DNA of 9,570 nucleotides, taken from positions 1,300 to 10,869 of the forward strand of contig DHRX01000005.1 of the NCBI GenBank assembly GCA_002408345.1. The letters run 5' to 3'. Below, in pieces: positions 1 to 6,327 of this stretch. Each line of letters opens with the position of its first letter. Position 1 is the first letter of the stretch. Under the pieces are notes generated by a model. That model saw only the letters and a program-made list of their open reading frames with translations. It searched no databases and was not told the DNA's origin. This DNA comes from Firmicutes bacterium UBA5301. Lineage in GTDB: Bacteria; Bacillota; UBA5301. The position numbers and the translations under genes were made by a program.

Positions 1-147
1 ACCTTATGCGACGGTAAACCCCAGTGTGTAGAGGCTTGTCCCACCGGTAGCTTACGCTATGTGCCGTGGAAGGATCTAACTAAAAATGCTCCAGTTCGCC
101 AGGCCGGCATGTTAGCGGTGACTGAAGACTGTAAGAGCTGCCACTAA
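1..147 (+). CDS. 4Fe-4S ferredoxin subunit of an AOR-family enzyme, YdhY-like (3' end only)
   Basis: Only the last 48 codons are present, in frame 1 and ending at TAA 145-147. The peptide contains C-x5-C-x3-C-P (residues 3, 9 and 13 of the fragment) followed by TGSLRYVPW. This is the usual end of an iron-sulfur binding loop in HybA/YdhY-type polyferredoxins, where the earlier Cys residues lie upstream and are not visible here. Such proteins pass electrons to or from a molybdenum or tungsten catalytic subunit. The gene ends 19 bases before an AOR-family gene on the same strand, so the two are almost certainly one operon and probably one complex. The final residues are C-K-S-C-H directly before the stop. 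The YdhY assignment is inferred from the adjacent YdhV-like gene; the number of clusters cannot be judged from this fragment. Confidence 0.8.
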   Translation, partial: TLCDGKPQCVEACPTGSLRYVPWKDLTKNAPVRQAGMLAVTEDCKSCH

Positions 148-153
148 GGAAAA

Positions 154-158
154 GGAGG
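154..158 (+). promoter_or_regulatory. Ribosome binding site fixing the AOR start
   Basis: GGAGG lies 8 bases upstream of ATG 167. An in-frame TTG at 161 is only 2 bases from this site, too close for normal initiation, so ATG 167 is preferred. Confidence 0.75.
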
Positions 159-166
159 TATTGGAG

Positions 167-2254
167 ATGGCGAAAATCGGAGGATGGACCGGTAAAACCC
201 TACGGGTTAACTTAACTACCGGTAAGATTACTGCTGAAGATACGTTAAGGAAGTATAAAGATTACTTAGGCGGTACCGGTATTGGATACAAAGTTCTTTG
301 GGACGAGGTACCTGTCGGGACTCGGGCTTTTGATGAAGCCAATAAGATTGTTTTTGGTATCGGGCCTTTAGCCGGTACTGGTGCTCCTAGCAACAGTCGG
401 ACTGCGATTACCTCAATCTGGCCGGTGTGCGATCCTGACATCTATGTTGCCACTGGTCATATGGGGGGGCATTTTGCAGCTGAACTAAAGTTCGCCGGTT
501 GGGACTCAATTATTATCGAGGGGAAAGCACCGAAACCGGTTTGGCTCTATATTGAAGATGACAAAGTTGAACTCCGGGATGCTCGCCGGTTATGGGGTAA
601 CGGTGTTTACCGAGCAACTGCAGAGATTAACGCCGAGATGGGACCGGAAGCTCAGGTGGCCGCTATCGGTCAAGCCGGGGAGAATATGGTGCCTAATTCT
701 ACGGTGATGACCGGGTATTCCCACTCTGCTGGTGGTGTTGGTGGTGTTATGGGTTCCAAAAACCTTAAAGCCATCGGTGTCAAAGGTAGCGGTTCAGTCC
801 AGATTGCCGCCGATAAAAAAGACTGGAAGAAACTAATCCAGTATTCACTGACCCTAATCGGCTCCAACAACCAGCACGTAGTACCGAGTACCCCTCAGCC
901 GTGGGCGGAGTATTTTGATCCCGGTAGCCGTTGGACTGCGAGTAAAGGTGTTTTCTGGGGTGCAGCTAATCCGCCGGTAGAGACCGGTACCTGTGATCCT
1001 CACGATATGCAAAGTATCGGTTACCGCTGCCAGAAGGGTATTAAGGATTTTGGTGCTGATTTTGGTGAAAAGCATACGGTACGTATGGGCGGCTGTCATG
1101 CCTGTCCGATCCGGTGTATGGCCCAGATTGATTACCCACCGATGGAAGAAAAATACGGTTATAGTCGGTATGCGGCTAATACCTGTATGGGTTGGTTTTC
1201 CCCACGCCAGGTCTTTGCCTCAATTTCGGGGTTAGCAGCCAGTGAATCAATGATTCTTGGGAAACATCTCTGTGACGATTATGGGGTTTGGGATAACTAT
1301 GCTCTACTCCAGGCGGTCTTTAAATATGCAGCCCAGAACGGCATTTTAGAGAAAGTACTGCCAGCAGATGAGTATAAGAGTATCCCTTGGGATCAGTGGA
1401 AAAATGGTGATCCTGCTTTCCTGCTCGACTTCTATCGGCGCATTGCTTACCGTGAAGGCGAGTTGGGCAAAGCTTTAGGCGACAGTACTCTCAAGACTAT
1501 GCGGAAGTGGAACATTTCTGAGGACAGCTTTGCTAAGACTTCTCGGAATAAGTACTGGAAGATGGGGCACCCGCTCCACCATTCGACTGAGGATAGCGCT
1601 CAAATCGGTGCGTTGATCAATATGCAGTACAACCGGGATGCTCAGACCCACTCCCACACCAACTTCCAGAACAGCGGTTTACCGGTAAAGATCCAAAAAC
1701 AACTGGCCGCAAAGGTCTGGGGTTCACCGGATGCTGTTGATGATCGGGGTAAGTGGACACCGATGAATAAGTACAAGGCTAAAGCTGCTAAGTGGTCAGT
1801 TATCCGTAAGGAGCTCCATGATAGCCTTTCCTTATGTAACTGGATGTACCCCTTTGTGGCTTCCCCGCTAAAAGAGCGGAATTATGAAGGCGACACCGCT
1901 TTGGAAGCCAAGTACTTTAGCCTAGCTACCGGGTATGTAACTAGTGAAGCGGAACTGGATCTAATCGGTGAACGGATCTTTAACCTTCACCGGGCCCTAA
2001 CTATCCTGCAGATGAAAACCCGTGATATGCGGAATGAGCATGATACTGTGCCGGATTGGGTCTTTGAAGAAGGTCCAGAGCCATTTACACCTGGAAGCAA
2101 CCGGTTACCTCGGGAAGACGTAGAGTTAGCCAAAGATCTCTTCTATGCTGAGTGCGGTTGGAATAGAGAAGGCTTACCGACCCGGGCAACCTTGGAACGG
2201 CTAGGTCTAAAAGATGTTGCTGATAGATTAGCACAAGCCGGATTGCTTGGCTAA
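167..2254 (+). CDS. ydhV: Aldehyde:ferredoxin oxidoreductase family enzyme, YdhV-like
   Basis: Encodes 695 residues, the usual length for E. coli YdhV (about 700). The AOR N-terminal domain opens with GGWTGKTLRVNLTTG and continues with GPLAGTGAPSNSR and HMGGHFAAELKFAGWD, and this order and wording resemble YdhV throughout. The [4Fe-4S] ligands are visible as C-x2-C-x3-C (Cys310, 313 and 317) and a distant Cys557 in DSLSLCNW, matching the four ligands known for Pyrococcus AOR. Members bind a tungsten or molybdenum bis-pterin cofactor in the cytoplasm and oxidise aldehydes or reduce acids, with ferredoxin as electron partner; YdhV itself was reported to carry a bis-molybdopterin molybdenum cofactor, and its physiological substrate is not settled. 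The upstream gene supplies the iron-sulfur partner. The metal and substrate here are inference. Class II benzoyl-CoA reductase BamB is a relative, but the motifs fit YdhV better. Confidence 0.93.
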   Translation: MAKIGGWTGKTLRVNLTTGKITAEDTLRKYKDYLGGTGIGYKVLWDEVPVGTRAFDEANKIVFGIGPLAGTGAPSNSRTAITSIWPVCDPDIYVATGHMGGHFAAELKFAGWDSIIIEGKAPKPVWLYIEDDKVELRDARRLWGNGVYRATAEINAEMGPEAQVAAIGQAGENMVPNSTVMTGYSHSAGGVGGVMGSKNLKAIGVKGSGSVQIAADKKDWKKLIQYSLTLIGSNNQHVVPSTPQPWAEYFDPGSRWTASKGVFWGAANPPVETGTCDPHDMQSIGYRCQKGIKDFGADFGEKHTVRMGGCHACPIRCMAQIDYPPMEEKYGYSRYAANTCMGWFSPRQVFASISGLAASESMILGKHLCDDYGVWDNYALLQAVFKYAAQNGILEKVLPADEYKSIPWDQWKNGDPAFLLDFYRRIAYREGELGKALGDSTLKTMRKWNISEDSFAKTSRNKYWKMGHPLHHSTEDSAQIGALINMQYNRDAQTHSHTNFQNSGLPVKIQKQLAAKVWGSPDAVDDRGKWTPMNKYKAKAAKWSVIRKELHDSLSLCNWMYPFVASPLKERNYEGDTALEAKYFSLATGYVTSEAELDLIGERIFNLHRALTILQMKTRDMRNEHDTVPDWVFEEGPEPFTPGSNRLPREDVELAKDLFYAECGWNREGLPTRATLERLGLKDVADRLAQAGLLG

Positions 2255-2277
2255 AAACCACCTATAGATAGACTCCA

Positions 2278-2312
2278 GAAGGAACCGGGGGCTAATGGCC
2301 TCCGGTTCCTTC
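2278..2312 (+). terminator. Stem-loop after the AOR gene
   Basis: An 11-bp perfect inverted repeat (GAAGGAACCGG at 2278-2288 and CCGGTTCCTTC at 2302-2312) lies 23 bases after the AOR stop. There is no T-tract directly behind it, so it may serve mainly as an mRNA 3' end stabiliser, or work together with the second hairpin downstream. Confidence 0.55.
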
Positions 2313-2330
2313 GCTGTAGCAGATTCCCCC

Positions 2331-2367
2331 GGTCCTACGTACTCTGTAGTAGGACTAATTTATTTTA
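2331..2367 (+). terminator. Second stem-loop with a T-rich tail, directly before the protease gene
   Basis: GTCCTAC (2332-2338) pairs with GTAGGAC (2349-2355), with a possible outer G-T pair (2331/2356). A T-rich but interrupted stretch (2356-2367) follows, so this could be an intrinsic terminator for the AOR operon. Its tail ends almost at the SD of the protease gene, leaving no room for a separate promoter after it. It may therefore instead be a leaky terminator or a leader structure. Confidence 0.5.
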
Positions 2368-2368
2368 A

Positions 2369-2375
2369 TGGGGGA
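2369..2375 (+). promoter_or_regulatory. Ribosome binding site fixing the protease start
   Basis: TGGGGGA lies 7 bases before ATG 2383. An in-frame ATG at 2368 overlaps this site and has no SD of its own, so the downstream ATG is preferred. Confidence 0.65.
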
Positions 2376-2382
2376 CAAACCA

Positions 2383-3516
2383 ATGTTCAATAAAATAAGG
2401 AAGAAAGTTGAGGAACCGGAGGGAACTCGGAAAATTTTGATTTGCCGTAACGACCAAGACTTAGAACGTTGTCGTCTACAGGTAATTAAAGTTGGCGGTA
2501 AAGTTATCAAGGATTTACCTTTGGTTAAAGGTATTCTTTGTGAACTCCCTGATGTGACTACTTTAAACAAACTCGAATCGGCTCAAGTTATTACTCGGAT
2601 TGATGATGATATTACTTTTTATACCTTGTGCTGGAATTGGTTTAAGCGGACTAGTAAGATAGCAGAAAAACGCCCGCAATCAATTAGCTGGGGGGTTCGT
2701 CGGATTGGGGCTACCGATGCTTGGCCCATATCCCGTGGTAAACAGGTGCGAGTGGCGGTTATTGATACTGGGGTTCAATTAGATCATCCGGACTTAGTTC
2801 AACATCTAGGGAAGGGCTACAATGCCGTTAAACCAACCCAGAACCCTAATGATGGCAACGGTCATGGGACCCATGTAGCTGGAATTATTGCTGCTACGGA
2901 TAACGATTTTGGGGTAGTTGGAGTAGCACCAGAGGTTCGTCTATTCCCGGTAAAGGTTTTAGATGATAGCGGTTCTGGCACCCTCTCTGATGTAGTTTCT
3001 GGGATCCAATGGTGTATGGAAAATGATATTGATATTATTAATATGAGTTTGGGGGCAGCAGAAGGTAACGATACCTTCCGGCAAGCCATAAATTCAGCTG
3101 CCGATCATGGGATTACGATTATTGCTGCCGCCGGTAATAGCGGACCGGGTCAAAATACCATTGACTACCCGGCTAAATATCCAGAAACTATAGCGGTAGC
3201 AGCCTCGGACCAAGGGGATAAAATTGCTAATTTTAGTAGTAGGGGGCCGGAAGTTGATATTACCGCTCCTGGTGTTGATATTGAATCAACCTATTCAACT
3301 AGCGCCTATACTACTCTTAGTGGAACTTCTATGGCCGCGCCCCATGTAACAGGTACCGTAGCTTTACTAAAAGGGTTGAAGCGTGATTTTTCTTTAGCAG
3401 AAATTAAATCGATTTTAAAACGCAGCGCTTACCTCTTGCCTAGCTTTTCTGCTGATCTACAAGGGGTTGGCTTAGTACAAGCCGGTCAAGCTGTTAATGG
3501 CTATGCCGGTAAGTAG
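2383..3516 (+). CDS. Subtilisin-family (S8) serine protease without a signal peptide
   Basis: Encodes 377 residues. The S8 catalytic triad is complete: Asp128 in VAVIDTG, His161 in GNGHGTHVAG and Ser316 in SGTSMAAPH, plus the oxyanion Asn252 in AAAGNSG. Residues of about 15-80, before the catalytic domain, read as a small alpha/beta domain that could be an I9-type propeptide/inhibitor. The N-terminus (FNKIRKKVEEPEG) is charged, with no hydrophobic segment, so no Sec signal is seen and the protein would stay in the cytoplasm unless exported another way. The LIPY-type N-terminal motif of Bacillus intracellular subtilisins is not evident. No extra C-terminal domain follows the protease fold. The gene sits alone between the AOR operon and an aminotransferase, with no obvious functional link. 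The protease call is secure; cellular role and substrates are unknown. Confidence 0.92.
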   Translation: MFNKIRKKVEEPEGTRKILICRNDQDLERCRLQVIKVGGKVIKDLPLVKGILCELPDVTTLNKLESAQVITRIDDDITFYTLCWNWFKRTSKIAEKRPQSISWGVRRIGATDAWPISRGKQVRVAVIDTGVQLDHPDLVQHLGKGYNAVKPTQNPNDGNGHGTHVAGIIAATDNDFGVVGVAPEVRLFPVKVLDDSGSGTLSDVVSGIQWCMENDIDIINMSLGAAEGNDTFRQAINSAADHGITIIAAAGNSGPGQNTIDYPAKYPETIAVAASDQGDKIANFSSRGPEVDITAPGVDIESTYSTSAYTTLSGTSMAAPHVTGTVALLKGLKRDFSLAEIKSILKRSAYLLPSFSADLQGVGLVQAGQAVNGYAGK

Positions 3517-3522
3517 GATAAA

Positions 3523-3580
3523 CTTCCCCAACAGGCGAATTCTATAGGTTATATAGTTAATATTATCCTGTTGGAGGGGG
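3523..3580 (+). promoter_or_regulatory. Stem-loop sequestering the aminotransferase ribosome binding site
   Basis: CCAACAGG (3528-3535) and CCTGTTGG (3567-3574) form a perfect 8-bp stem. Past a bulged A (3575), bases 3523-3527 can also pair with 3576-3580, two of these being G-T pairs. A second small stem, CTATA (3542-3546) with TATAG (3552-3556), lies inside the AT-rich loop. The SD of the next gene (GGAGGGGG, 3573-3580) is entirely within the outer stem. The structure may control translation or mark the 3' end of the protease transcript; it has no T-tract. Confidence 0.5.
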
Positions 3581-3587
3581 CTTTACA

Positions 3588-4964
3588 GTGGGAACCTTAT
3601 TGACCTTAAAAGATGCACTAGAATTGGATCGCAACCAAACAGCGACTGAGTATAAAGACCATCTTAACGCCGGTTTTGTAAAAATGCTCAGTTTGTTGGA
3701 TTTTGACAAAGAGTTTGTTGGTGCCCAAGGGGTTGAAGTCTATGATCGGCAGGGGCAGACCTACTTAGATTTTCTTGGCGGTTATGGTGCCCTGAACATT
3801 GGCCATAACCACCCTAAAATTATTGAAGCCATAGAGGCTGTGGCCCAGCGACCGAAAATTATGCCTTCAGCTTTAAACCCCTTAGCGGCGGCCTTGGCTC
3901 ACAACCTAAGTTTACTAACGCCAGGCCGCATTAACCGGTTTTTCTTTGGTAATAGTGGAGCCGAAGCGGTAGAGGGGGCTTTAAAAACAGCCCGTGCTGC
4001 TACTGGACGGGATGCTATTATATATGCAGAAGGGGCCTTCCATGGTAAAACCTTTGGGGCCCTCTCAGTAACAGGGCGGGATAAGTATAAGAAACCTTTT
4101 GGTTCGTTACTACCGAATACTTTGAAGGTTCCCTATGGAGATTTACCGGCCCTAGAGACCCTTTTACAAAGTACCGCTGTAGCGGCGGTGATCCTCGAAC
4201 CGATTCAGGGTGAAGGGGGAGTAATCTTACCGCCTGCCGGATATCTGAAGAGCGTTGAAGAGCTATGCCACCAGCATGGAGCCTTATTGATCATCGACGA
4301 AATTCAGACCGGGTTTGGTCGTACCGGTCGCTTTTTTGCGGCAGAGTGGGATGGAGTGGAACCAGATATTATCTGTTTAGCTAAGTCTTTAGGTGGTGGC
4401 TATGTAGCGGTTGGTGCTTTTGGTTGTACCAACGAAGTATGGGAAGCCGCCTATGGTGGTATGGATAAAGCCTTACTCCATACCTCTACTTTTGGTGGCA
4501 ATACGTTAGCGATGGCTGCTGGGTTGGCTGCGATTGAAGTTCTGGTAGACGAAAACCTGGCCGAGCAGGCGGCAGAGCTAGGCGATTACTTTTTAGGTCA
4601 ACTGCGGTCTTTAGCCCAAACTTATCCGATTATGAAAGAGGTCCGAGGTCAAGGGCTTTTAATTGGTTTAGAGTTTGCCCAGAGCCAGAAATCGTTGTTG
4701 AGCCGGATCGGTAGTAGTTTAATGAGTAAGGTTTCCGAAGAGTATGTTGGCGGTCTAGTTGCTAGTGAGCTCCTAAATAAACATGCTATTATTACCGCCT
4801 ATACGCTCAATAACCCAAATGTGATTAGGATGGAGCCGCCCCTAGTGGTAACTAAAGCTCAAATTGATCAGGTCCTCAATTCTTTAGAGCACTTGCTAGA
4901 TAAGAACCGTGGTTTTGGGCAGCTAGCGTTTTCGGCTGCAGCAGGAAAGTTGAAAAAGAGCTAG
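3588..4964 (+). CDS. Class III PLP-dependent aminotransferase, putrescine aminotransferase-like
   Basis: Encodes 458 residues from a GTG start, 7 bases after SD GGAGGGGG. Fold-type I class III signatures appear in order: NSGAEAVEGALKTAR (122-136, cofactor phosphate region), FHGKTFGALS (151-160), EPIQGEGGV (204-212), DEIQTGFGRTG (237-247, with Asp237 expected to contact the pyridine nitrogen), and LAKSLGGGY with Lys266 as the expected Schiff-base lysine. HTSTFGGN (298-305) completes the second-subunit cofactor contact. Length and wording best fit putrescine/diamine:2-oxoglutarate aminotransferases (PatA/YgjG type); acetylornithine or 4-aminobutyrate aminotransferase are close alternatives and are usually somewhat shorter. 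The enzyme would move an amino group from an omega-amine to 2-oxoglutarate in the cytoplasm. No other polyamine gene is visible nearby, so the substrate is inference. Its last codons lie in a terminator hairpin shared with the converging trmL. Confidence 0.88.
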   Translation: MGTLLTLKDALELDRNQTATEYKDHLNAGFVKMLSLLDFDKEFVGAQGVEVYDRQGQTYLDFLGGYGALNIGHNHPKIIEAIEAVAQRPKIMPSALNPLAAALAHNLSLLTPGRINRFFFGNSGAEAVEGALKTARAATGRDAIIYAEGAFHGKTFGALSVTGRDKYKKPFGSLLPNTLKVPYGDLPALETLLQSTAVAAVILEPIQGEGGVILPPAGYLKSVEELCHQHGALLIIDEIQTGFGRTGRFFAAEWDGVEPDIICLAKSLGGGYVAVGAFGCTNEVWEAAYGGMDKALLHTSTFGGNTLAMAAGLAAIEVLVDENLAEQAAELGDYFLGQLRSLAQTYPIMKEVRGQGLLIGLEFAQSQKSLLSRIGSSLMSKVSEEYVGGLVASELLNKHAIITAYTLNNPNVIRMEPPLVVTKAQIDQVLNSLEHLLDKNRGFGQLAFSAAAGKLKKS

Positions 4965-4989
4965 TTAAGATAAGCGATTAAACTAGCTC
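4953..4989 (-). terminator. Intrinsic terminator of trmL, overlapping both convergent stop codons
   Basis: GAGCTAGTT (4958-4966) and AACTAGCTC (4981-4989) form a perfect 9-bp stem. Read on the minus strand it is followed by TTTTT (complement of 4953-4957), a standard intrinsic terminator for trmL. The plus-strand side has no T-tract. The aminotransferase stop (4962-4964) lies in one arm and the trmL stop (4978-4980) in the loop. The hairpin could also form in the aminotransferase mRNA. Confidence 0.75.
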
Positions 4990-5445
4990 AGGGAAGTTAT
5001 GCTGTGCCAAGGCGGTATAAGCGATTATCGCTACCGAGTTAGCTAGATTTAATGAACGTGCTTCTTGGCGCATCGGGATCCGGAGACAATGTTCGGGATG
5101 CTTAGCGATAAGCTCAGATGGTAGCCCTCTTGTCTCTGGACCAAAAATCAAGTAGTCCCCTGGTTGGTAGGTGCCGGCATTATAATTATGCCGGCTTTTA
5201 GTTGTTACGAGATGAAAACCGGCCTGTTCAGTATAGACCTGGTCCATAAATTGCTCCAAAGAATTATGTTCGACGATAGTTACCAGGGACCAGTAGTCTA
5301 GCCCGGCTCGTTTTAGATTCCGATCATTGAGGATAAACCCTAAAGGGTGAATTAAATGGAGTTCACACCGGGTTGCAGCACAAAGACGAGCAATATTACC
5401 GGTATTAGGGGCGATTTCTGGTTCAACTAAGGCAATTTTAAACAT
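4978..5445 (-). CDS. trmL: tRNA (cytidine/uridine-34 2'-O)-methyltransferase TrmL
   Basis: Encodes 155 residues, the normal length for the single-domain SPOUT methyltransferase TrmL (YibK). The three SPOUT motifs are present: PEIAPNTGNIARLCAAT (9-25), FGPETRGLP (101-109) and IPMRQEARSLNLANSVAI (123-140), the last two forming the knot that binds S-adenosylmethionine. Known members act as dimers and methylate the ribose of the wobble base (position 34) of tRNA-Leu isoacceptors. The start ATG (5443-5445) has a minus-strand SD (GAGGTG, 5451-5456) at about 5 bases. The gene stands alone on the minus strand with its own promoter and terminator. No unusual residue change was noticed. Confidence 0.95.
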   Translation of the reverse strand: MFKIALVEPEIAPNTGNIARLCAATRCELHLIHPLGFILNDRNLKRAGLDYWSLVTIVEHNSLEQFMDQVYTEQAGFHLVTTKSRHNYNAGTYQPGDYLIFGPETRGLPSELIAKHPEHCLRIPMRQEARSLNLANSVAIIAYTALAQHNFPELV

Positions 5446-5463
5446 AGGTACACCTCGCGTCCT

Positions 5464-5492
5464 ATTATACTGCCGTAATTATGGCTAGTAAA
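5464..5492 (-). promoter_or_regulatory. SigA-type promoter for trmL
   Basis: On the minus strand, TTTACT (5487-5492; 4 of 6 match to TTGACA) is followed after 17 bases by a perfect TATAAT (5464-5469). The predicted transcript start near 5457 falls almost on the SD, giving a leader of only about 12 bases. Confidence 0.65.
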
Positions 5493-5511
5493 TGCTAAAC
5501 TGACATTATTC

Positions 5512-5517
5512 AGGAGG
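5512..5517 (+). promoter_or_regulatory. Strong SD-like AGGAGG upstream of nadE with no well-placed start
   Basis: AGGAGG is followed by an in-frame TTG at 5520 only 2 bases away, and by CTG 5524 in another frame, which would open a 16-codon ORF ending at TAA 5572-5574. Either nadE has a 23-residue N-terminal extension, or this site drives a short leader peptide, or it is unused. No convincing plus-strand promoter was found in 5446-5588; TGCTAAACT (5493-5501) resembles an extended -10 but lacks a good -35. Confidence 0.35.
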
Positions 5518-5574
5518 AGTTGGCTGAAAGAGGAAAGAAGGTTCACCCCAGTACAAGGTTGGGAATTGGGCTAA

Positions 5575-5581
5575 AAGGGGG
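5575..5581 (+). promoter_or_regulatory. Ribosome binding site fixing the nadE start
   Basis: AAGGGGG lies 7 bases before ATG 5589. This start gives a protein that begins at the first conserved helix of NadE, so it is preferred over TTG 5520. Confidence 0.65.
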
Positions 5582-5588
5582 CAAAATA

Positions 5589-6311
5589 ATGCGGGTTGAC
5601 CAGGAAGTGGCTAACCTCTCTAGCTGGTTACAAAAGCAAGTTGAGGCTGCTGGGGCCCAAGGGGTAACCTTTGGGCTTAGCGGTGGTTTAGATTCGGCGG
5701 TAGTTGCGGGTTTAGCGGTTCGGGCCCTTGGGTCAAAGGCTTTAGGTCTGATTTTGCCCTGTGAGAGCGCTCCAGAAGATCGTGAAGATGCGTTGTTAGT
5801 TGCGAAAACATTTAATCTTCCGGTTCGGGAATATGATTTGACCCCTATTTTCCGGCAATTTTCAACGGTAATTGGGGACTTTGTCCCTAACAGGTTGGCT
5901 CAGGCTAACCTTAAGGCTCGGTTACGGATGAATACCTTATATTTAGTAGCCAATCACTTTAATTCGTTGGTAGTAGGTACCTCTAATTTAAGCGAAATTA
6001 CAGTGGGGTATTTTACGAAATGGGGAGATAGCGCCTGCGATTTGTGGCTCTTAGCTAATTACAGTAAGGGGCAGGTGCGGCAGTTGGCTCAGGCCTTACA
6101 GGTTCCGGAAAGAATTTTAAATAAGGTTCCAACTGCAGGTTTATGGCCAGGACAGACCGATGAGTCGGAATTAGGCGTAAGTTATCAGGAAATTGAAGCA
6201 TATCTAAATGACGAGTTTTTACCACTTCAAGTAAAAAGACGGATAAGAGAATTGTCAGCAAAAAATGAACATAAACGTCGGTTCCCTCCTTCGCCTGAGC
6301 AAGATATATAA
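5589..6311 (+). CDS. nadE: NAD synthetase, ammonia-dependent (NadE)
   Basis: Encodes 240 residues. The protein converts deamido-NAD (nicotinate adenine dinucleotide), ATP and ammonia to NAD, the last step of NAD synthesis. The ATP-pyrophosphatase loop SGGLDSA is at 31-37. GTSNLSEITVGYFTKWGDS (130-148) is the family's characteristic substrate/ATP region, followed by KVPTAGLWPGQTDESELG (179-196) and a C-terminal HKR-PP-P segment (228-236). There is no nitrilase-type glutaminase domain, so it must use free ammonia or an ammonia-supplying partner, as short NadE proteins do. The segment after the GDS is DLWLLANYSKGQV; many homologues have Pro and Leu-x-K there, a mild divergence. An in-frame TTG at 5520 could add 23 residues. 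The gene is divergent from trmL, and a triple-HTH regulator follows 16 bases downstream, probably in the same transcript. Confidence 0.93.
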   Translation: MRVDQEVANLSSWLQKQVEAAGAQGVTFGLSGGLDSAVVAGLAVRALGSKALGLILPCESAPEDREDALLVAKTFNLPVREYDLTPIFRQFSTVIGDFVPNRLAQANLKARLRMNTLYLVANHFNSLVVGTSNLSEITVGYFTKWGDSACDLWLLANYSKGQVRQLAQALQVPERILNKVPTAGLWPGQTDESELGVSYQEIEAYLNDEFLPLQVKRRIRELSAKNEHKRRFPPSPEQDI

Positions 6312-6316
6312 TAAGT

Positions 6317-6321
6317 AGGTG
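6317..6321 (+). promoter_or_regulatory. Ribosome binding site fixing the regulator start
   Basis: AGGTG lies 6 bases before ATG 6328. An in-frame GTG at 6319 overlaps this site and so is unlikely to be the start. Confidence 0.5.
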
Positions 6322-6327
6322 AAATGG

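Noticed and set aside
131..147. CKSCH at the C-terminus of the ferredoxin, resembling a CxxCH haem c site
   Set aside because: It lies at the very end of a cytoplasmic-type iron-sulfur protein with no room for a cytochrome fold; more likely cluster-related or incidental cysteines.
161..166. TTG start adding two residues to the AOR
   Set aside because: Only 2 bases from the SD; ATG 167 has ideal spacing.
161..2254. Very frequent ACCGGT hexamers, considered as a protein-binding or uptake motif
   Set aside because: They mostly fall on in-frame Thr-Gly or related codons and reflect the gene's preference for ACC, CCG and GGT codons; no regular spacing or orientation was seen.
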